Source of the DNA: Rhizobium sp. BK251
GTDB taxonomy: Bacteria > Pseudomonadota > Alphaproteobacteria > Rhizobiales > Rhizobiaceae
Direction of reading: 5' to 3'
Assembly: GCF_004345245.1 (NCBI RefSeq)
Contig: NZ_SLUQ01000001.1
Span: 744,001 to 808,000 of the forward strand
DNA: 64,000 nt
The notes beneath the pieces were generated by a model that worked only from the letters and a program-made list of their open reading frames with translations, did not search any database and was not told the DNA's origin. Shown piece by piece: positions 9,649 through 18,363 of this stretch (positions within the stretch are counted from its first letter, which is position 1; each line of letters opens with the position of its first letter). The position numbers were made by a program, and so were the translations under genes.

Positions 9649-9817
9649 TCGTCCTCGCCGGATGAATTGATTGGGAGCCGCGCAGGCCGACGGCTTGCGC
9701 GGCTCCCGTGCGACAGCCACATGGGTGGGTTGAAACATGAAGAACGGTGCTCAACAGACTTTGAACCCTTCGGATTCCGGTTGTGTGGAAGAGTGGGCGG
9801 ACGGTAATGTCTCCCAC

Positions 9818-10495
9818 ATGAAGATTCTGATCATCGAAGACGACCTGGAGGCCGCTGCCTACCTGACCAAGGCTTTTCGCGAGGCCGGGATCGTGGCGGA
9901 CCACGCGAGCGACGGTGAGAGCGGTCTCTTCATGGGCAGCGAAAACAGCTACGACGTGATCGTCATCGACCGGATGCTGCCGCGCCGCGACGGACTTTCG
10001 GTCATCAGCGAGCTGCGCCGCAAGGGCATCCATACGCCGGTTCTCATCCTCTCGGCACTCGGGCAGGTGGACGACCGCGTGACCGGGCTTCGTGCCGGCG
10101 GCGACGACTATCTCCCGAAACCCTATGCTTTCAGCGAATTGTTGGCCCGAGTGGAAGTGCTTGGCCGCCGCAAGGGCACGCCCGACCAGGACGTGGTCTA
10201 TCGCGTTGGGGACCTGGAGCTCGACCGGTTGGCACATGAGGTGCGCAGGGGCGGCAAGGAAATTCCCCTGCAGCCGCGAGAATTCCGGTTGCTCGAATAT
10301 CTCATGAAGAATGCGGGCCAGGTGGTGACGCGCACCATGCTGCTCGAAAACGTATGGGACTACCATTTCGATCCGCAGACCAACGTGATCGACGTGCATG
10401 TCTCGCGCCTGCGCTCCAAGATCGAGAAGGATTTTAGCCAGCCGCTGCTGAAGACCATTCGCGGTGCGGGCTACATGATCAAGGACGACGGATGA
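9818..10495 (+). CDS. OmpR-family response regulator downstream of degP1
   Basis: The product is 225 residues from ATG 9818, where receiver homology begins (MKILIIEDD). An in-frame ATG at 9737 would add 27 unrelated residues. The receiver domain has acidic residues E7/D8/D9, phosphoacceptor D51 in VIDRMLPRRDG and lysine in LPKPY. The winged-helix DNA-binding domain includes LQPREFRLLEYL and VIDVHVSRLRSK and ends with IRGAGYMIKDD. The last codon overlaps the partner kinase by four bases. Overall similarity is to the copper/heavy-metal and envelope-stress branch of OmpR regulators. The signal is unknown; the position after degP1 suggests an envelope cue. Confidence 0.9.
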   Translation: MKILIIEDDLEAAAYLTKAFREAGIVADHASDGESGLFMGSENSYDVIVIDRMLPRRDGLSVISELRRKGIHTPVLILSALGQVDDRVTGLRAGGDDYLPKPYAFSELLARVEVLGRRKGTPDQDVVYRVGDLELDRLAHEVRRGGKEIPLQPREFRLLEYLMKNAGQVVTRTMLLENVWDYHFDPQTNVIDVHVSRLRSKIEKDFSQPLLKTIRGAGYMIKDDG

Positions 10496-11901
10496 GCCGC
10501 TTTCTGGTTCTCTTCAAGTCGACTGCAGTCCGCCTTTCCGCCCTTTACATCCTGTTGTTCGCCCTTTGCGCCGCGACGCTCGTCTTCTACGTGACGTCGA
10601 TGTCAGAGCGCCTGTTGACCGACCAGATCCGCGATGCGGTCCAGCAGGAAGTTGACCAGGTGAAGCGTGCCTATGACGCGGGCGGCATCAACCTCTTGCT
10701 GCGCACCATGGAGCGTCGCGCGCGCCAGCCCGGTGCGAACCTTTACGTCATTGCCGGCCCGACTGGCGAAATACTTGCCGGCAACGTCGCTTCCGTCCAG
10801 CCCGGCGTGTTCGAGGAAGACGGCTGGACATCCCTTCCGTTCAGCTACGATCGCTACACCGACAGCGGACCCGAGCGGCGGCATCTGGCAATTGCCAATA
10901 TCTTCAGGCTGGACAACGGATTGCGCATCCTGATCGGTCGCGACCTGGGCGAGCCGGAGCGCTTCCGCGTTCTCGTGCGCCAGGCGCTGATGATCGCATT
11001 GGCCATCATGGGCCTCGGCGCAATCGTCATCTGGTTCGGCATCGGCCGCAATGCGCTGAAGCGCATCGACCGCATGTCGGCCGCGAGCAAGAAGATCATG
11101 GCGGGCGATCTCTCGCAGCGCCTTCCCGTCGGCGGATCCGGTGACGAATTCGACCGCATGTCCGTTTCGCTGAATAACATGCTGGAGCGCATAGAAAAGC
11201 TGAACGAGGGGTTGCGGCAGGTTTCCGACAACATCGCCCATGACCTGAAGACGCCGCTGACCCGCCTTAGGAACAAGGCCACCGACGCGCTCGACAGCCC
11301 GGACGCGGAGGCACGCCGGCTCGGTCTCGAAGGCATTATCGGCGAGTCCGACCAGCTGATCCGCACCTTCAACGCGCTGCTGATGATCTCGCGCGTCGAG
11401 GCAGGTTCCGTTGCCGCCGAGATGTCGCCTGTCGATCTCTCTGCAATCGTCGCGGACAGTGTCGAACTCTACGAGCCCGTGGCCGAGGAGGCCGGGCTGA
11501 CGATGAGCGGCGACATCGAGCCTGGCATCGAGGTGCAGGGAAACCGTGAACTTATCGGGCAGGCGATCTTCAACCTCATCGACAATGCCATCAAGTATTC
11601 CTCCGGTGCGCCGCATGCGAAGGACGTGGTCCTCAAGCTCCATCGGCGCGACGACGGCATCTGCCTCTCCGTTTCGGACCAGGGACCGGGCGTTCCGGCC
11701 GACAAGCGCGAGGAAGTGATCAAGCGCTTCTATCGGCTGGACGAAAGCCGCTCCAAGCCCGGAACCGGTCTAGGCCTTTCGCTCGTGGAGGCCGTAATGG
11801 AACTGCACGGCGGTCAGCTGGAACTCTCCGATACCGACGCAAAGGACGGTTGCCCGCCCGGTCTCACCGTCAGCATGGTCTTCCCCGCCCAGAAAAAGTG
11901 A
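10492..11901 (+). CDS. Sensor histidine kinase (HAMP, HisKA, HATPase)
   Basis: The product is 469 residues. Transmembrane helices at about 15-35 and 164-184 flank a periplasmic domain of about 128 residues. A HAMP domain follows (about 187-238), then phosphoacceptor His250 in DNIAHDLKTPLTRLR. The ATPase domain has NLIDNAIKYS, VSDQGPGVP and GTGLGLSLV. The architecture matches heavy-metal/antibiotic-type sensor kinases such as CusS or QseC. The start overlaps the stop of the upstream regulator (ATGA), so the two form one operon. Confidence 0.9.
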   Translation: MSRFLVLFKSTAVRLSALYILLFALCAATLVFYVTSMSERLLTDQIRDAVQQEVDQVKRAYDAGGINLLLRTMERRARQPGANLYVIAGPTGEILAGNVASVQPGVFEEDGWTSLPFSYDRYTDSGPERRHLAIANIFRLDNGLRILIGRDLGEPERFRVLVRQALMIALAIMGLGAIVIWFGIGRNALKRIDRMSAASKKIMAGDLSQRLPVGGSGDEFDRMSVSLNNMLERIEKLNEGLRQVSDNIAHDLKTPLTRLRNKATDALDSPDAEARRLGLEGIIGESDQLIRTFNALLMISRVEAGSVAAEMSPVDLSAIVADSVELYEPVAEEAGLTMSGDIEPGIEVQGNRELIGQAIFNLIDNAIKYSSGAPHAKDVVLKLHRRDDGICLSVSDQGPGVPADKREEVIKRFYRLDESRSKPGTGLGLSLVEAVMELHGGQLELSDTDAKDGCPPGLTVSMVFPAQKK

Positions 11902-12068
11902 GGGCGGTGACCGCGCAAGCCACAGCCGTCCCGACCGGATGGTCGCTTGAAAAATCCCCCTCCGTAAACGATTCCATTTCACGCCGAAGCGCCCTAGTTT
12001 AAGCCCGTCCGAGGCTTGCGATTCTTGCGCGGGATCGGCGCAATTCTGTTTCGGTCGGGGAGGACCGT

Positions 12069-15020
12069 ATGACGTCGAATTTCGACCAGAGCCTGAGAGA
12101 TGTGGCGCCGGGCCTTCTCCGTCCGCTCAACCAGGCCGAGTTGAAGTCTGCTCTCGCCGATCTGAAGGAAATTGCCAGCGACCAACCGCCGGTCGCCGAG
12201 ATGCTGGCGGGCGACGGCCCGCTCAAGGAATTCATCACGGCGGCCCTGACGCTCTCCCCCTATCTGCGGGAACTGGCGATGGTCGATCGGACACTCGTGA
12301 CGACAGCGATTTCCAAGCCGATCGGGCAGGAGGTGGAGAGGATCATCCAGGAGGCCAGGTTTGCCTGGAGGGGAGATGACGGAGCGCCATCGGAGCTCGA
12401 AGTCATGAGCCGCCTTCGCGTCGCAAAGCGCCGGATTGCTTTCCTCGTCGCGCTGGCCGATCTCGCCCGCATCTTCGACGCGCGCACGACGACGCGGTGC
12501 TTGAGCGCGTTCGCGCAGGCGGCGGTCTCCGCGGCGATCGATCATCTTCTCGCCTCCTCGCACGAGAGCGGCAAGCTGCAGCTGCGCAATCCCGCTGCGC
12601 CGAGCGAAGGCTCCGGCCTCATCGTACTGGGCATGGGCAAGCTCGGCGCCGAGGAGCTGAACTATTCCTCCGACATCGATCTGGTCATCTTCTTCGACCC
12701 GGAGGCGGGCATCGTCCCCGATCCCAGCGATGCAATCGACATCTTCCCCCGGCTGATGCGGCGGCTGGTACGCATCCTTCAGGAGCGCACGGCCGACGGC
12801 TATGTCTTCCGTGCGGATCTGCGCCTGCGCCCGGACCCCGGTTCCACCCCGCTCGCCATCCCTGTTGACGCTGCCATGATCTACTATGAGGGCAGGGGAC
12901 AGAACTGGGAGCGCGCAGCATTCATCAAGGCACGCGCGGTCGCGGGTGACCTTGAGGCAGGTGCGGCCTTCATACGCGACCTCGTGCCATTCGTATTCCG
13001 CAAATACCTCGACTATGCGGCGATCGCGGATATCCACTCGATCAAGCGGCAGATCCACGCGCACAAGGGCCATGGCGCAATCGCAGTCAAGGGTCACAAC
13101 GTAAAGCTCGGCCGCGGCGGCATCCGCGAGATCGAATTCTTCGTCCAGACGCAGCAGTTGATCGCCGGCGGACGAACGCCGGCGCTGCGCTGCCGCGGGA
13201 CGGAGGCGGCACTCAACGAGCTGACGAAGGCAAAATGGATCGATGAGGCGATTCGCGACGAGCTGGTGGAGGCCTACTGGTTCCTGCGCGATGTCGAGCA
13301 CCGCATCCAGATGGTGCGCGACGAGCAGACGCACCTGCTTCCGGAGAGCGACGCGGACATGAAGCGGATCGCCTTCATGCTCGGCTACGAAGACACGACG
13401 AGTTTTTCCGCGGCGCTGGTATCCGTCCTCAAGACCGTCGAGAAACGCTATGCGCGGCTGTTCGAACAGGAGGCGAGGCTTTCGACGGAAACGGGAAACC
13501 TTGTCTTCACCGGTCAGGGCGACGACCCGGATACGCTGGAGACCCTGCGCAAACTGGGCTTCGAGCGTCCTTCCGACATCTCGCGCGTCATCCGGACCTG
13601 GCACTACGGCCGCTACAAGGCGACGCAATCGGTCGAGGCGCGAGAGCGGCTCACGGAGCTCGCGCCCCAGCTGCTGCGTGTCTTCGGCGAGAGCAAGAGG
13701 GCGGACGAGGCGCTGCTGCGCTTCGACCATTTCCTCTCCGGCCTTCCGTCCGGCATCCAGCTCTTCTCGCTGCTCGGCAACAATCAGGCGCTGCTCTTCC
13801 TGATCGTCAACATCATGTCATCGGCGCCGCGGCTCGCCGACATCATTGCCGCCAAGCCCCACGTCTTCGACGGGATGCTCGATCCCAGCCTGATGGCGCA
13901 ATTGCCGACACGCGACTATCTCGCCGAGCGCATCACGGCCTTCCTGGCGGCGGCACGGCATTACGAGGAGGTGCTGGACCGGCTCCGGATTTTCGCATCC
14001 GAACAGAAATTTCTCATCGGCATTCGCCTGTTGACCGGCGCGATCAGCGGGGCGATGGCCGCCCGCGCTTTCACTTATCTGGCCGATCTCGTCATCGAGG
14101 CGGCGTTGGACGCGGTCATGAAGGAGATGAAGGCGAACCACGGCGACTTCCCGGGCGGGCGCATCGCAGTCGCAGGCATGGGCAAGCTCGGCAGCTTCGA
14201 GCTGACGGCGGGCTCGGACGTCGACCTCATCCTTCTGTACGACTATGACGGCAATGCCGGCGAGTCCGACGGTGCAAAGCCGCTCGATGCGACGCGCTAC
14301 TTCACGCGCGTGACCCAGCGGCTGATATCGGCCCTGTCGGCGCCGACGGCCGAGGGCGTGCTCTACGAGGTGGACATGCGCCTGCGTCCATCCGGCAACA
14401 AGGGGCCGGTTGCGACGCGTATCAATTCATTCGCAAAATACCAACGCGAGGAGGCCTGGACGTGGGAGCACATGGCACTCAGTCGCTCCCGGCTCCTCTG
14501 CGGCGATGCCGGGTTGATCACCGAGGCGGAGCAGATCATCGCATCTGTTCTCTCGGCAAAGCGCAATGTCGCGAAGATCACCAGCGATGTCTCAGAAATG
14601 CGGGCGCTTATCGAGCGCGAGAAGCCACCGGCCGACATATGGGATCTCAAGCTGATCCCGGGCGGGCTGATCGACATCGAATTCATCGCCCAGTATCTCG
14701 CGCTGATCGCGCCCGCCGAGGGCGTGCACGAAGCGCCGCGCGGGCTCAACACCGGCGAGACACTGAAATGCCTCGGCGAGAAGCTTATCTACCTGCCTGA
14801 TCTCGATATCTGCCTTGAGGCGCTGGCACTTTACACGGAGCTTTCCCAGCTCATCCGTCTCTGCATAGACGGCAAGTTCGACCCGAAGGAAGCGCCTTCC
14901 GGGCTGATCGAGCTTGTCTGCAGGGCCGGCGACTGCCCCGACATCAAGACGCTAGAGTCAGAAGTGAAGCGGCTTTCCAAGGCTGTGCGCAAGGTCTTCC
15001 TGACCGTCGTGGATGCCTGA
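12069..15020 (+). CDS. glnE: Glutamine synthetase adenylyltransferase/deadenylylase GlnE
   Basis: The product is 983 residues, the usual length. There are two nucleotidyltransferase domains, each with the GMGKLG signature. The N-terminal one (from residue 188, then SSDIDLVIFFD) is the deadenylylase; the C-terminal one (from residue 703, then GSDVDLILLYD) is the adenylyltransferase. Each is followed by a helical linker. GlnE switches glutamine synthetase off and on by AMP addition and removal under PII control. It is transcribed alone, 167 bases after the kinase gene, and ends six bases from the convergent pleC stop. Confidence 0.96.
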   Translation: MTSNFDQSLRDVAPGLLRPLNQAELKSALADLKEIASDQPPVAEMLAGDGPLKEFITAALTLSPYLRELAMVDRTLVTTAISKPIGQEVERIIQEARFAWRGDDGAPSELEVMSRLRVAKRRIAFLVALADLARIFDARTTTRCLSAFAQAAVSAAIDHLLASSHESGKLQLRNPAAPSEGSGLIVLGMGKLGAEELNYSSDIDLVIFFDPEAGIVPDPSDAIDIFPRLMRRLVRILQERTADGYVFRADLRLRPDPGSTPLAIPVDAAMIYYEGRGQNWERAAFIKARAVAGDLEAGAAFIRDLVPFVFRKYLDYAAIADIHSIKRQIHAHKGHGAIAVKGHNVKLGRGGIREIEFFVQTQQLIAGGRTPALRCRGTEAALNELTKAKWIDEAIRDELVEAYWFLRDVEHRIQMVRDEQTHLLPESDADMKRIAFMLGYEDTTSFSAALVSVLKTVEKRYARLFEQEARLSTETGNLVFTGQGDDPDTLETLRKLGFERPSDISRVIRTWHYGRYKATQSVEARERLTELAPQLLRVFGESKRADEALLRFDHFLSGLPSGIQLFSLLGNNQALLFLIVNIMSSAPRLADIIAAKPHVFDGMLDPSLMAQLPTRDYLAERITAFLAAARHYEEVLDRLRIFASEQKFLIGIRLLTGAISGAMAARAFTYLADLVIEAALDAVMKEMKANHGDFPGGRIAVAGMGKLGSFELTAGSDVDLILLYDYDGNAGESDGAKPLDATRYFTRVTQRLISALSAPTAEGVLYEVDMRLRPSGNKGPVATRINSFAKYQREEAWTWEHMALSRSRLLCGDAGLITEAEQIIASVLSAKRNVAKITSDVSEMRALIEREKPPADIWDLKLIPGGLIDIEFIAQYLALIAPAEGVHEAPRGLNTGETLKCLGEKLIYLPDLDICLEALALYTELSQLIRLCIDGKFDPKEAPSGLIELVCRAGDCPDIKTLESEVKRLSKAVRKVFLTVVDA

Positions 15021-15026
15021 AGGGCG

Positions 15027-17342
15027 TTAGCGCCTATTCGGGATGAGGAGTGACACGACGGTTCCGACGCCCTCACGCGAGCGGATGTTCATCCTGCCGC
15101 CATGGAGCAGGGTCAGCGAGCGGGAGATGGCGAGGCCAAGGCCGGAGCCTCCCTTGCTCTTGGCATACTGGCTCTGCACCTGCTCGAAGGGCTGGCCGAT
15201 CTTTCCGAGCGCGGCCTTCGGGATGCCGATGCCGGTATCGGCGATCGTGAGGACGACGCCGTGCCTGACCTGGCGTGCGCGAACGGCGATATGGCCGCCT
15301 TCATCCGTGAACTTCACGGCGTTGGAGAGAAGGTTGAGCAGAATCTGCTTCATTGCACGCCTGTCGGCGAGAAGGCTGATGCCGTCGTTTACGCGCTGCT
15401 CGACGACGATATCCTTCTGGGCGGCCGTGACCGCCGTGAACCGGAGGCTCTCCTCGATCAGAGGGGCCAGATCGATCTTCTCGCAGGTGAGCTTCATGTG
15501 GCCCGCCTCGATCTTCGACATGTCGAGGATGTCGTTGATGACGTTCAGCAGGTGCTTGCCGCTGTCATGGATGTCTTTGGAGTATTCGTTGTATTTCGAG
15601 GATCCGAGCGGACCGAACATCTGGTCCTGCAGGATCTCGGAAAAGCCGAGGATGGCGTTCAGCGGCGTCCGCAGTTCGTGGGACATGTTGGCCAGGAATT
15701 CCGACTTGGCCCTGTTCGCGGCCTCGGCGCGTTCCTTTTCGGCGAGATAGTTCGAGTTCGCGGTCGAGAGCTCGGCCTTTTGCCGCTCGAGCGTCTGGCG
15801 CGAGGCGGAGAGATCGTTGATCGTTGCCATCAGGCGCCGCTCGGATTCGCGCAACCGCTCCTGGTGGCGCTTGAGCAGGCTAATGTCGGTACCGACAGAG
15901 ACCATGCCGCCGTCGCGCGTACGCCGCTCGTTGATCTGCAGCCAGCGCTCATCGGCAAGCTGCACCTCGGTCGTGCGCGAATAGCCCGAGCCGCCCACGT
16001 CGGCGACGCGCCGTTCGATGACCGGGCGGGCGGCGGCGGCGTTGACGACGCTGCGCTCCGTGCCGGGCACCAGCACCCGGTCTGGCAGGCCGTAAGCCTG
16101 CTGGAAGTGGGCGTTGCACATGACCAGACGGTCATTCTTGTCCCACAGCACGAAGGCTTCCGACGTGCACTCGATGGCGTCTGCAAGGCGCTGGTCGGCT
16201 TCGGCGTAGCGCTGCGCGAGGCGGCGCTGCTCGGTAACGTCCATGGCGATGCCGATCATGTGCAGGCGGCCAGAATTGGCGCGGATGACCTGCGCGCGTG
16301 CCCGCATCCAGACATAGTGGCCCGCTGCATGGCGCATGCGGAAAACCTGGTCGACCTGGCCGGCATTGCCCCTTGCAACCGCCCGCGCGAGCTGGTGCAG
16401 GCCGCCATCGTCCGGATGGATCAGGCGGGCTGCATCGGCAAAGGTCAGCGTCTTGTCGGCGGCCGGCAGTCCGAGCATGCTGTACATTGACCGTGACCAG
16501 AAGAATTCCCGGCTTGAGAAATCGAAATCCCAGAGCCCGCAGCGACCACGCGACAGAGCCGTTTCAACGCGAAGGTTGGATTCAAGGAAGATCTCGTCGG
16601 CGCTGCGCGCCCGATTAACCTGCGTGTAGTAGGCATAGAGGATGACGAGAAGGATCGAGGATATCCCGGCAAAGAGCGTGACGTTCAGCGTCAGCTCGTC
16701 GCGCCACAGCGCATCGATCTGTCTCTGAGACGTTGCTGTTACGATGAAGCTGCCCTTGCCGCCAACCAGCGAGATCTCCGCGTAAGCGGCCTCGCCGTCG
16801 ATCGTCGTCTCGATGACGCCCTGCTGGTCACCGAAGCGGCGGATCGCCGAGACCTCGGGGAAAAAGTCGGAGATATTCTGGCCGACAAAGGTAAAGCCTG
16901 CTGCGGAGGCGCCGAAGACCCTGCCGCTCGGCTGGACCAGCAGCACGAAGGCTTCGGAATCGAGCCGGTCCTGCGGCAGGTAAGTGGCGATGCGTTGTTC
17001 GGCTGCGGCACGATTGCCTGTATCGAGGATTGTCGGGTCGCCGGCAAAGGCTGCGGAAGCCGCTGCAGCCGCAAGTGCCGTGGCATGCCGCGCCGAAGCC
17101 GACATGCGGCTGTGTTCCATCAGCATCCCGAAGACATGCGCGGCGGCCACGACAAAGAGAAATGCGACGATCAGGACGGGAATGACGCGCTTGAGGATCG
17201 CCTCCACCCTCGGAAAGTGCCGGGATACCAATTCGGCCCGTATGCCCGAATTGTCCGAAAAGCTTTCGTGCCAGGCCCTGAGCCCGCCAAAATCGACACG
17301 CAGCCGTCCACCGGCCGCAGTTGCCTGCCGCACGTTCGCCAT
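15027..17342 (-). CDS. pleC: PAS-containing sensor histidine kinase, PleC-like
   Basis: The product is 771 residues. Two transmembrane helices (about 51-75 and 220-240) flank a periplasmic domain. Two PAS domains follow (about 260-372, containing IHPDDGG, and about 380-490). HisKA carries His555 in FLANMSHELRTPLNAILGF, and the ATPase domain has NLLSNAVKF and GGSGLGLAIS. The H-box neighbourhood and domain order are those of PleC/DivJ kinases. In S. meliloti the gene next to glnE has been assigned as PleC, which dephosphorylates DivK in polarity and cell-cycle control. A good ribosome-binding site (GAGGGACAATATCAG) supports the start. The upstream region has a TTAAC-type sequence that could be a CtrA half-site. 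Confidence 0.82.
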   Translation of the reverse strand: MANVRQATAAGGRLRVDFGGLRAWHESFSDNSGIRAELVSRHFPRVEAILKRVIPVLIVAFLFVVAAAHVFGMLMEHSRMSASARHATALAAAAASAAFAGDPTILDTGNRAAAEQRIATYLPQDRLDSEAFVLLVQPSGRVFGASAAGFTFVGQNISDFFPEVSAIRRFGDQQGVIETTIDGEAAYAEISLVGGKGSFIVTATSQRQIDALWRDELTLNVTLFAGISSILLVILYAYYTQVNRARSADEIFLESNLRVETALSRGRCGLWDFDFSSREFFWSRSMYSMLGLPAADKTLTFADAARLIHPDDGGLHQLARAVARGNAGQVDQVFRMRHAAGHYVWMRARAQVIRANSGRLHMIGIAMDVTEQRRLAQRYAEADQRLADAIECTSEAFVLWDKNDRLVMCNAHFQQAYGLPDRVLVPGTERSVVNAAAARPVIERRVADVGGSGYSRTTEVQLADERWLQINERRTRDGGMVSVGTDISLLKRHQERLRESERRLMATINDLSASRQTLERQKAELSTANSNYLAEKERAEAANRAKSEFLANMSHELRTPLNAILGFSEILQDQMFGPLGSSKYNEYSKDIHDSGKHLLNVINDILDMSKIEAGHMKLTCEKIDLAPLIEESLRFTAVTAAQKDIVVEQRVNDGISLLADRRAMKQILLNLLSNAVKFTDEGGHIAVRARQVRHGVVLTIADTGIGIPKAALGKIGQPFEQVQSQYAKSKGGSGLGLAISRSLTLLHGGRMNIRSREGVGTVVSLLIPNRR

Positions 17343-17517
17343 CTGATATTGTCCCTCGTGTGATTCGCTACGCCGCTCGCCCGAATCTGCCTTAATGAAT
17401 CAAAGGTGATTCGCGTTGTCCAGAGGGTCGGGAAAACTTTGTTAACTAATTGTGAGTCCTGATTTTTCGCGCGACTCATGTCAAGGGTGCCAGCATTAGC
17501 CGCGCCGCTGGCCCCAC

Positions 17518-18231
17518 CTATTGAGGAAGGTTGGGATCGCGAAGCACCCCGACCAGTGCCTTTCCATCGGTGAAATACGGATCGCCGCCACCGTTGCGAC
17601 CGTCCTTGGTCGCTCCGATGCCCGGGATTTCATATGTCGACGAGAGCTGTCCGGCCTTGAGGAGATCGCCGATCATGAGATCCCGTTCCGCGTCTACATC
17701 CGGCCCGATGTGATGCGTGATCTGGCCGGTGTCGTGGCTCAGGCCCACGCCGCGGTCAAAGCTCGCCGAGCCAAGCCAGAGCGGGCGCCCGTCCTTGCCC
17801 GTCCTATCGGTCAGCCAGAACCGCACGTGGTTCCGCTCATCCGCGCTTCTGCCAACGGCCTTTTCGAATGCCAGATCCTGTTTGCGGCCTTCAAAGAACA
17901 GCGGGCTCACCGGCGCATCGAGATCCGGTCGGTCGAGCACGACGCTCAATCCGATTTCCGCCGATGTGCGCAATGTAATCTTGTCGGCAGGGTCCCATCG
18001 GGCGGCCGCAAATGCCCGGATGACCTGTTCCTTCGAACCGACAAGACCGACATTGATAGGATCGCCGGGAATGTCCTGCGCGGTCGTCGTTACCATCTTG
18101 AGCTCGGAGACCCGGCTGGAGTCATGAAGGATCCAGATCTCGGGGACAAGGAAATAGGCAACAGCCAGATAGGCTACCAGCAGCGCGATCACGCCGCTTA
18201 TCGCCATACGTGTTTTCGTGCGATGTCGCAT
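17518..18231 (-). CDS. LssY C-terminal-domain membrane-anchored protein
   Basis: The product is 237 residues from ATG 18231; a longer frame starts at 18279. One N-terminal transmembrane helix is followed by a periplasmic domain with motifs such as PLFFEGRKQDLAFEKAVG and HVRFW. These are typical of the LssY_C domain, which is often fused to PAP2 phosphatase or DedA-like domains; here it stands alone. A GGAGGAG lies about 13 bases upstream of the chosen ATG. Function is unknown. It lies between pleC and pepN on the same strand, with no sign of coupling to either. Confidence 0.7.
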   Translation of the reverse strand: MRHRTKTRMAISGVIALLVAYLAVAYFLVPEIWILHDSSRVSELKMVTTTAQDIPGDPINVGLVGSKEQVIRAFAAARWDPADKITLRTSAEIGLSVVLDRPDLDAPVSPLFFEGRKQDLAFEKAVGRSADERNHVRFWLTDRTGKDGRPLWLGSASFDRGVGLSHDTGQITHHIGPDVDAERDLMIGDLLKAGQLSSTYEIPGIGATKDGRNGGGDPYFTDGKALVGVLRDPNLPQ

Positions 18232-18363
18232 CCCCGTCCGCGCAGCTCCTCCCCAAGAACTCCCCTGACCATATATCACAACCGCGGTTGGACGTTTAGT
18301 TCTCAGGAAAGAACGTTCAACCGCGATTTTCTGTTGGCCGCATCCGCTGCGGAAGGGCCGAAA

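Noticed and set aside
11994..13730. 578-codon minus-strand frame over the start of glnE
   Set aside because: glnE is certain; the antisense product has no domain and shows the usual shadow composition.
15102..16490. 462-codon plus-strand frame across pleC
   Set aside because: The PleC-like kinase on the other strand has complete domains and a good ribosome-binding site.
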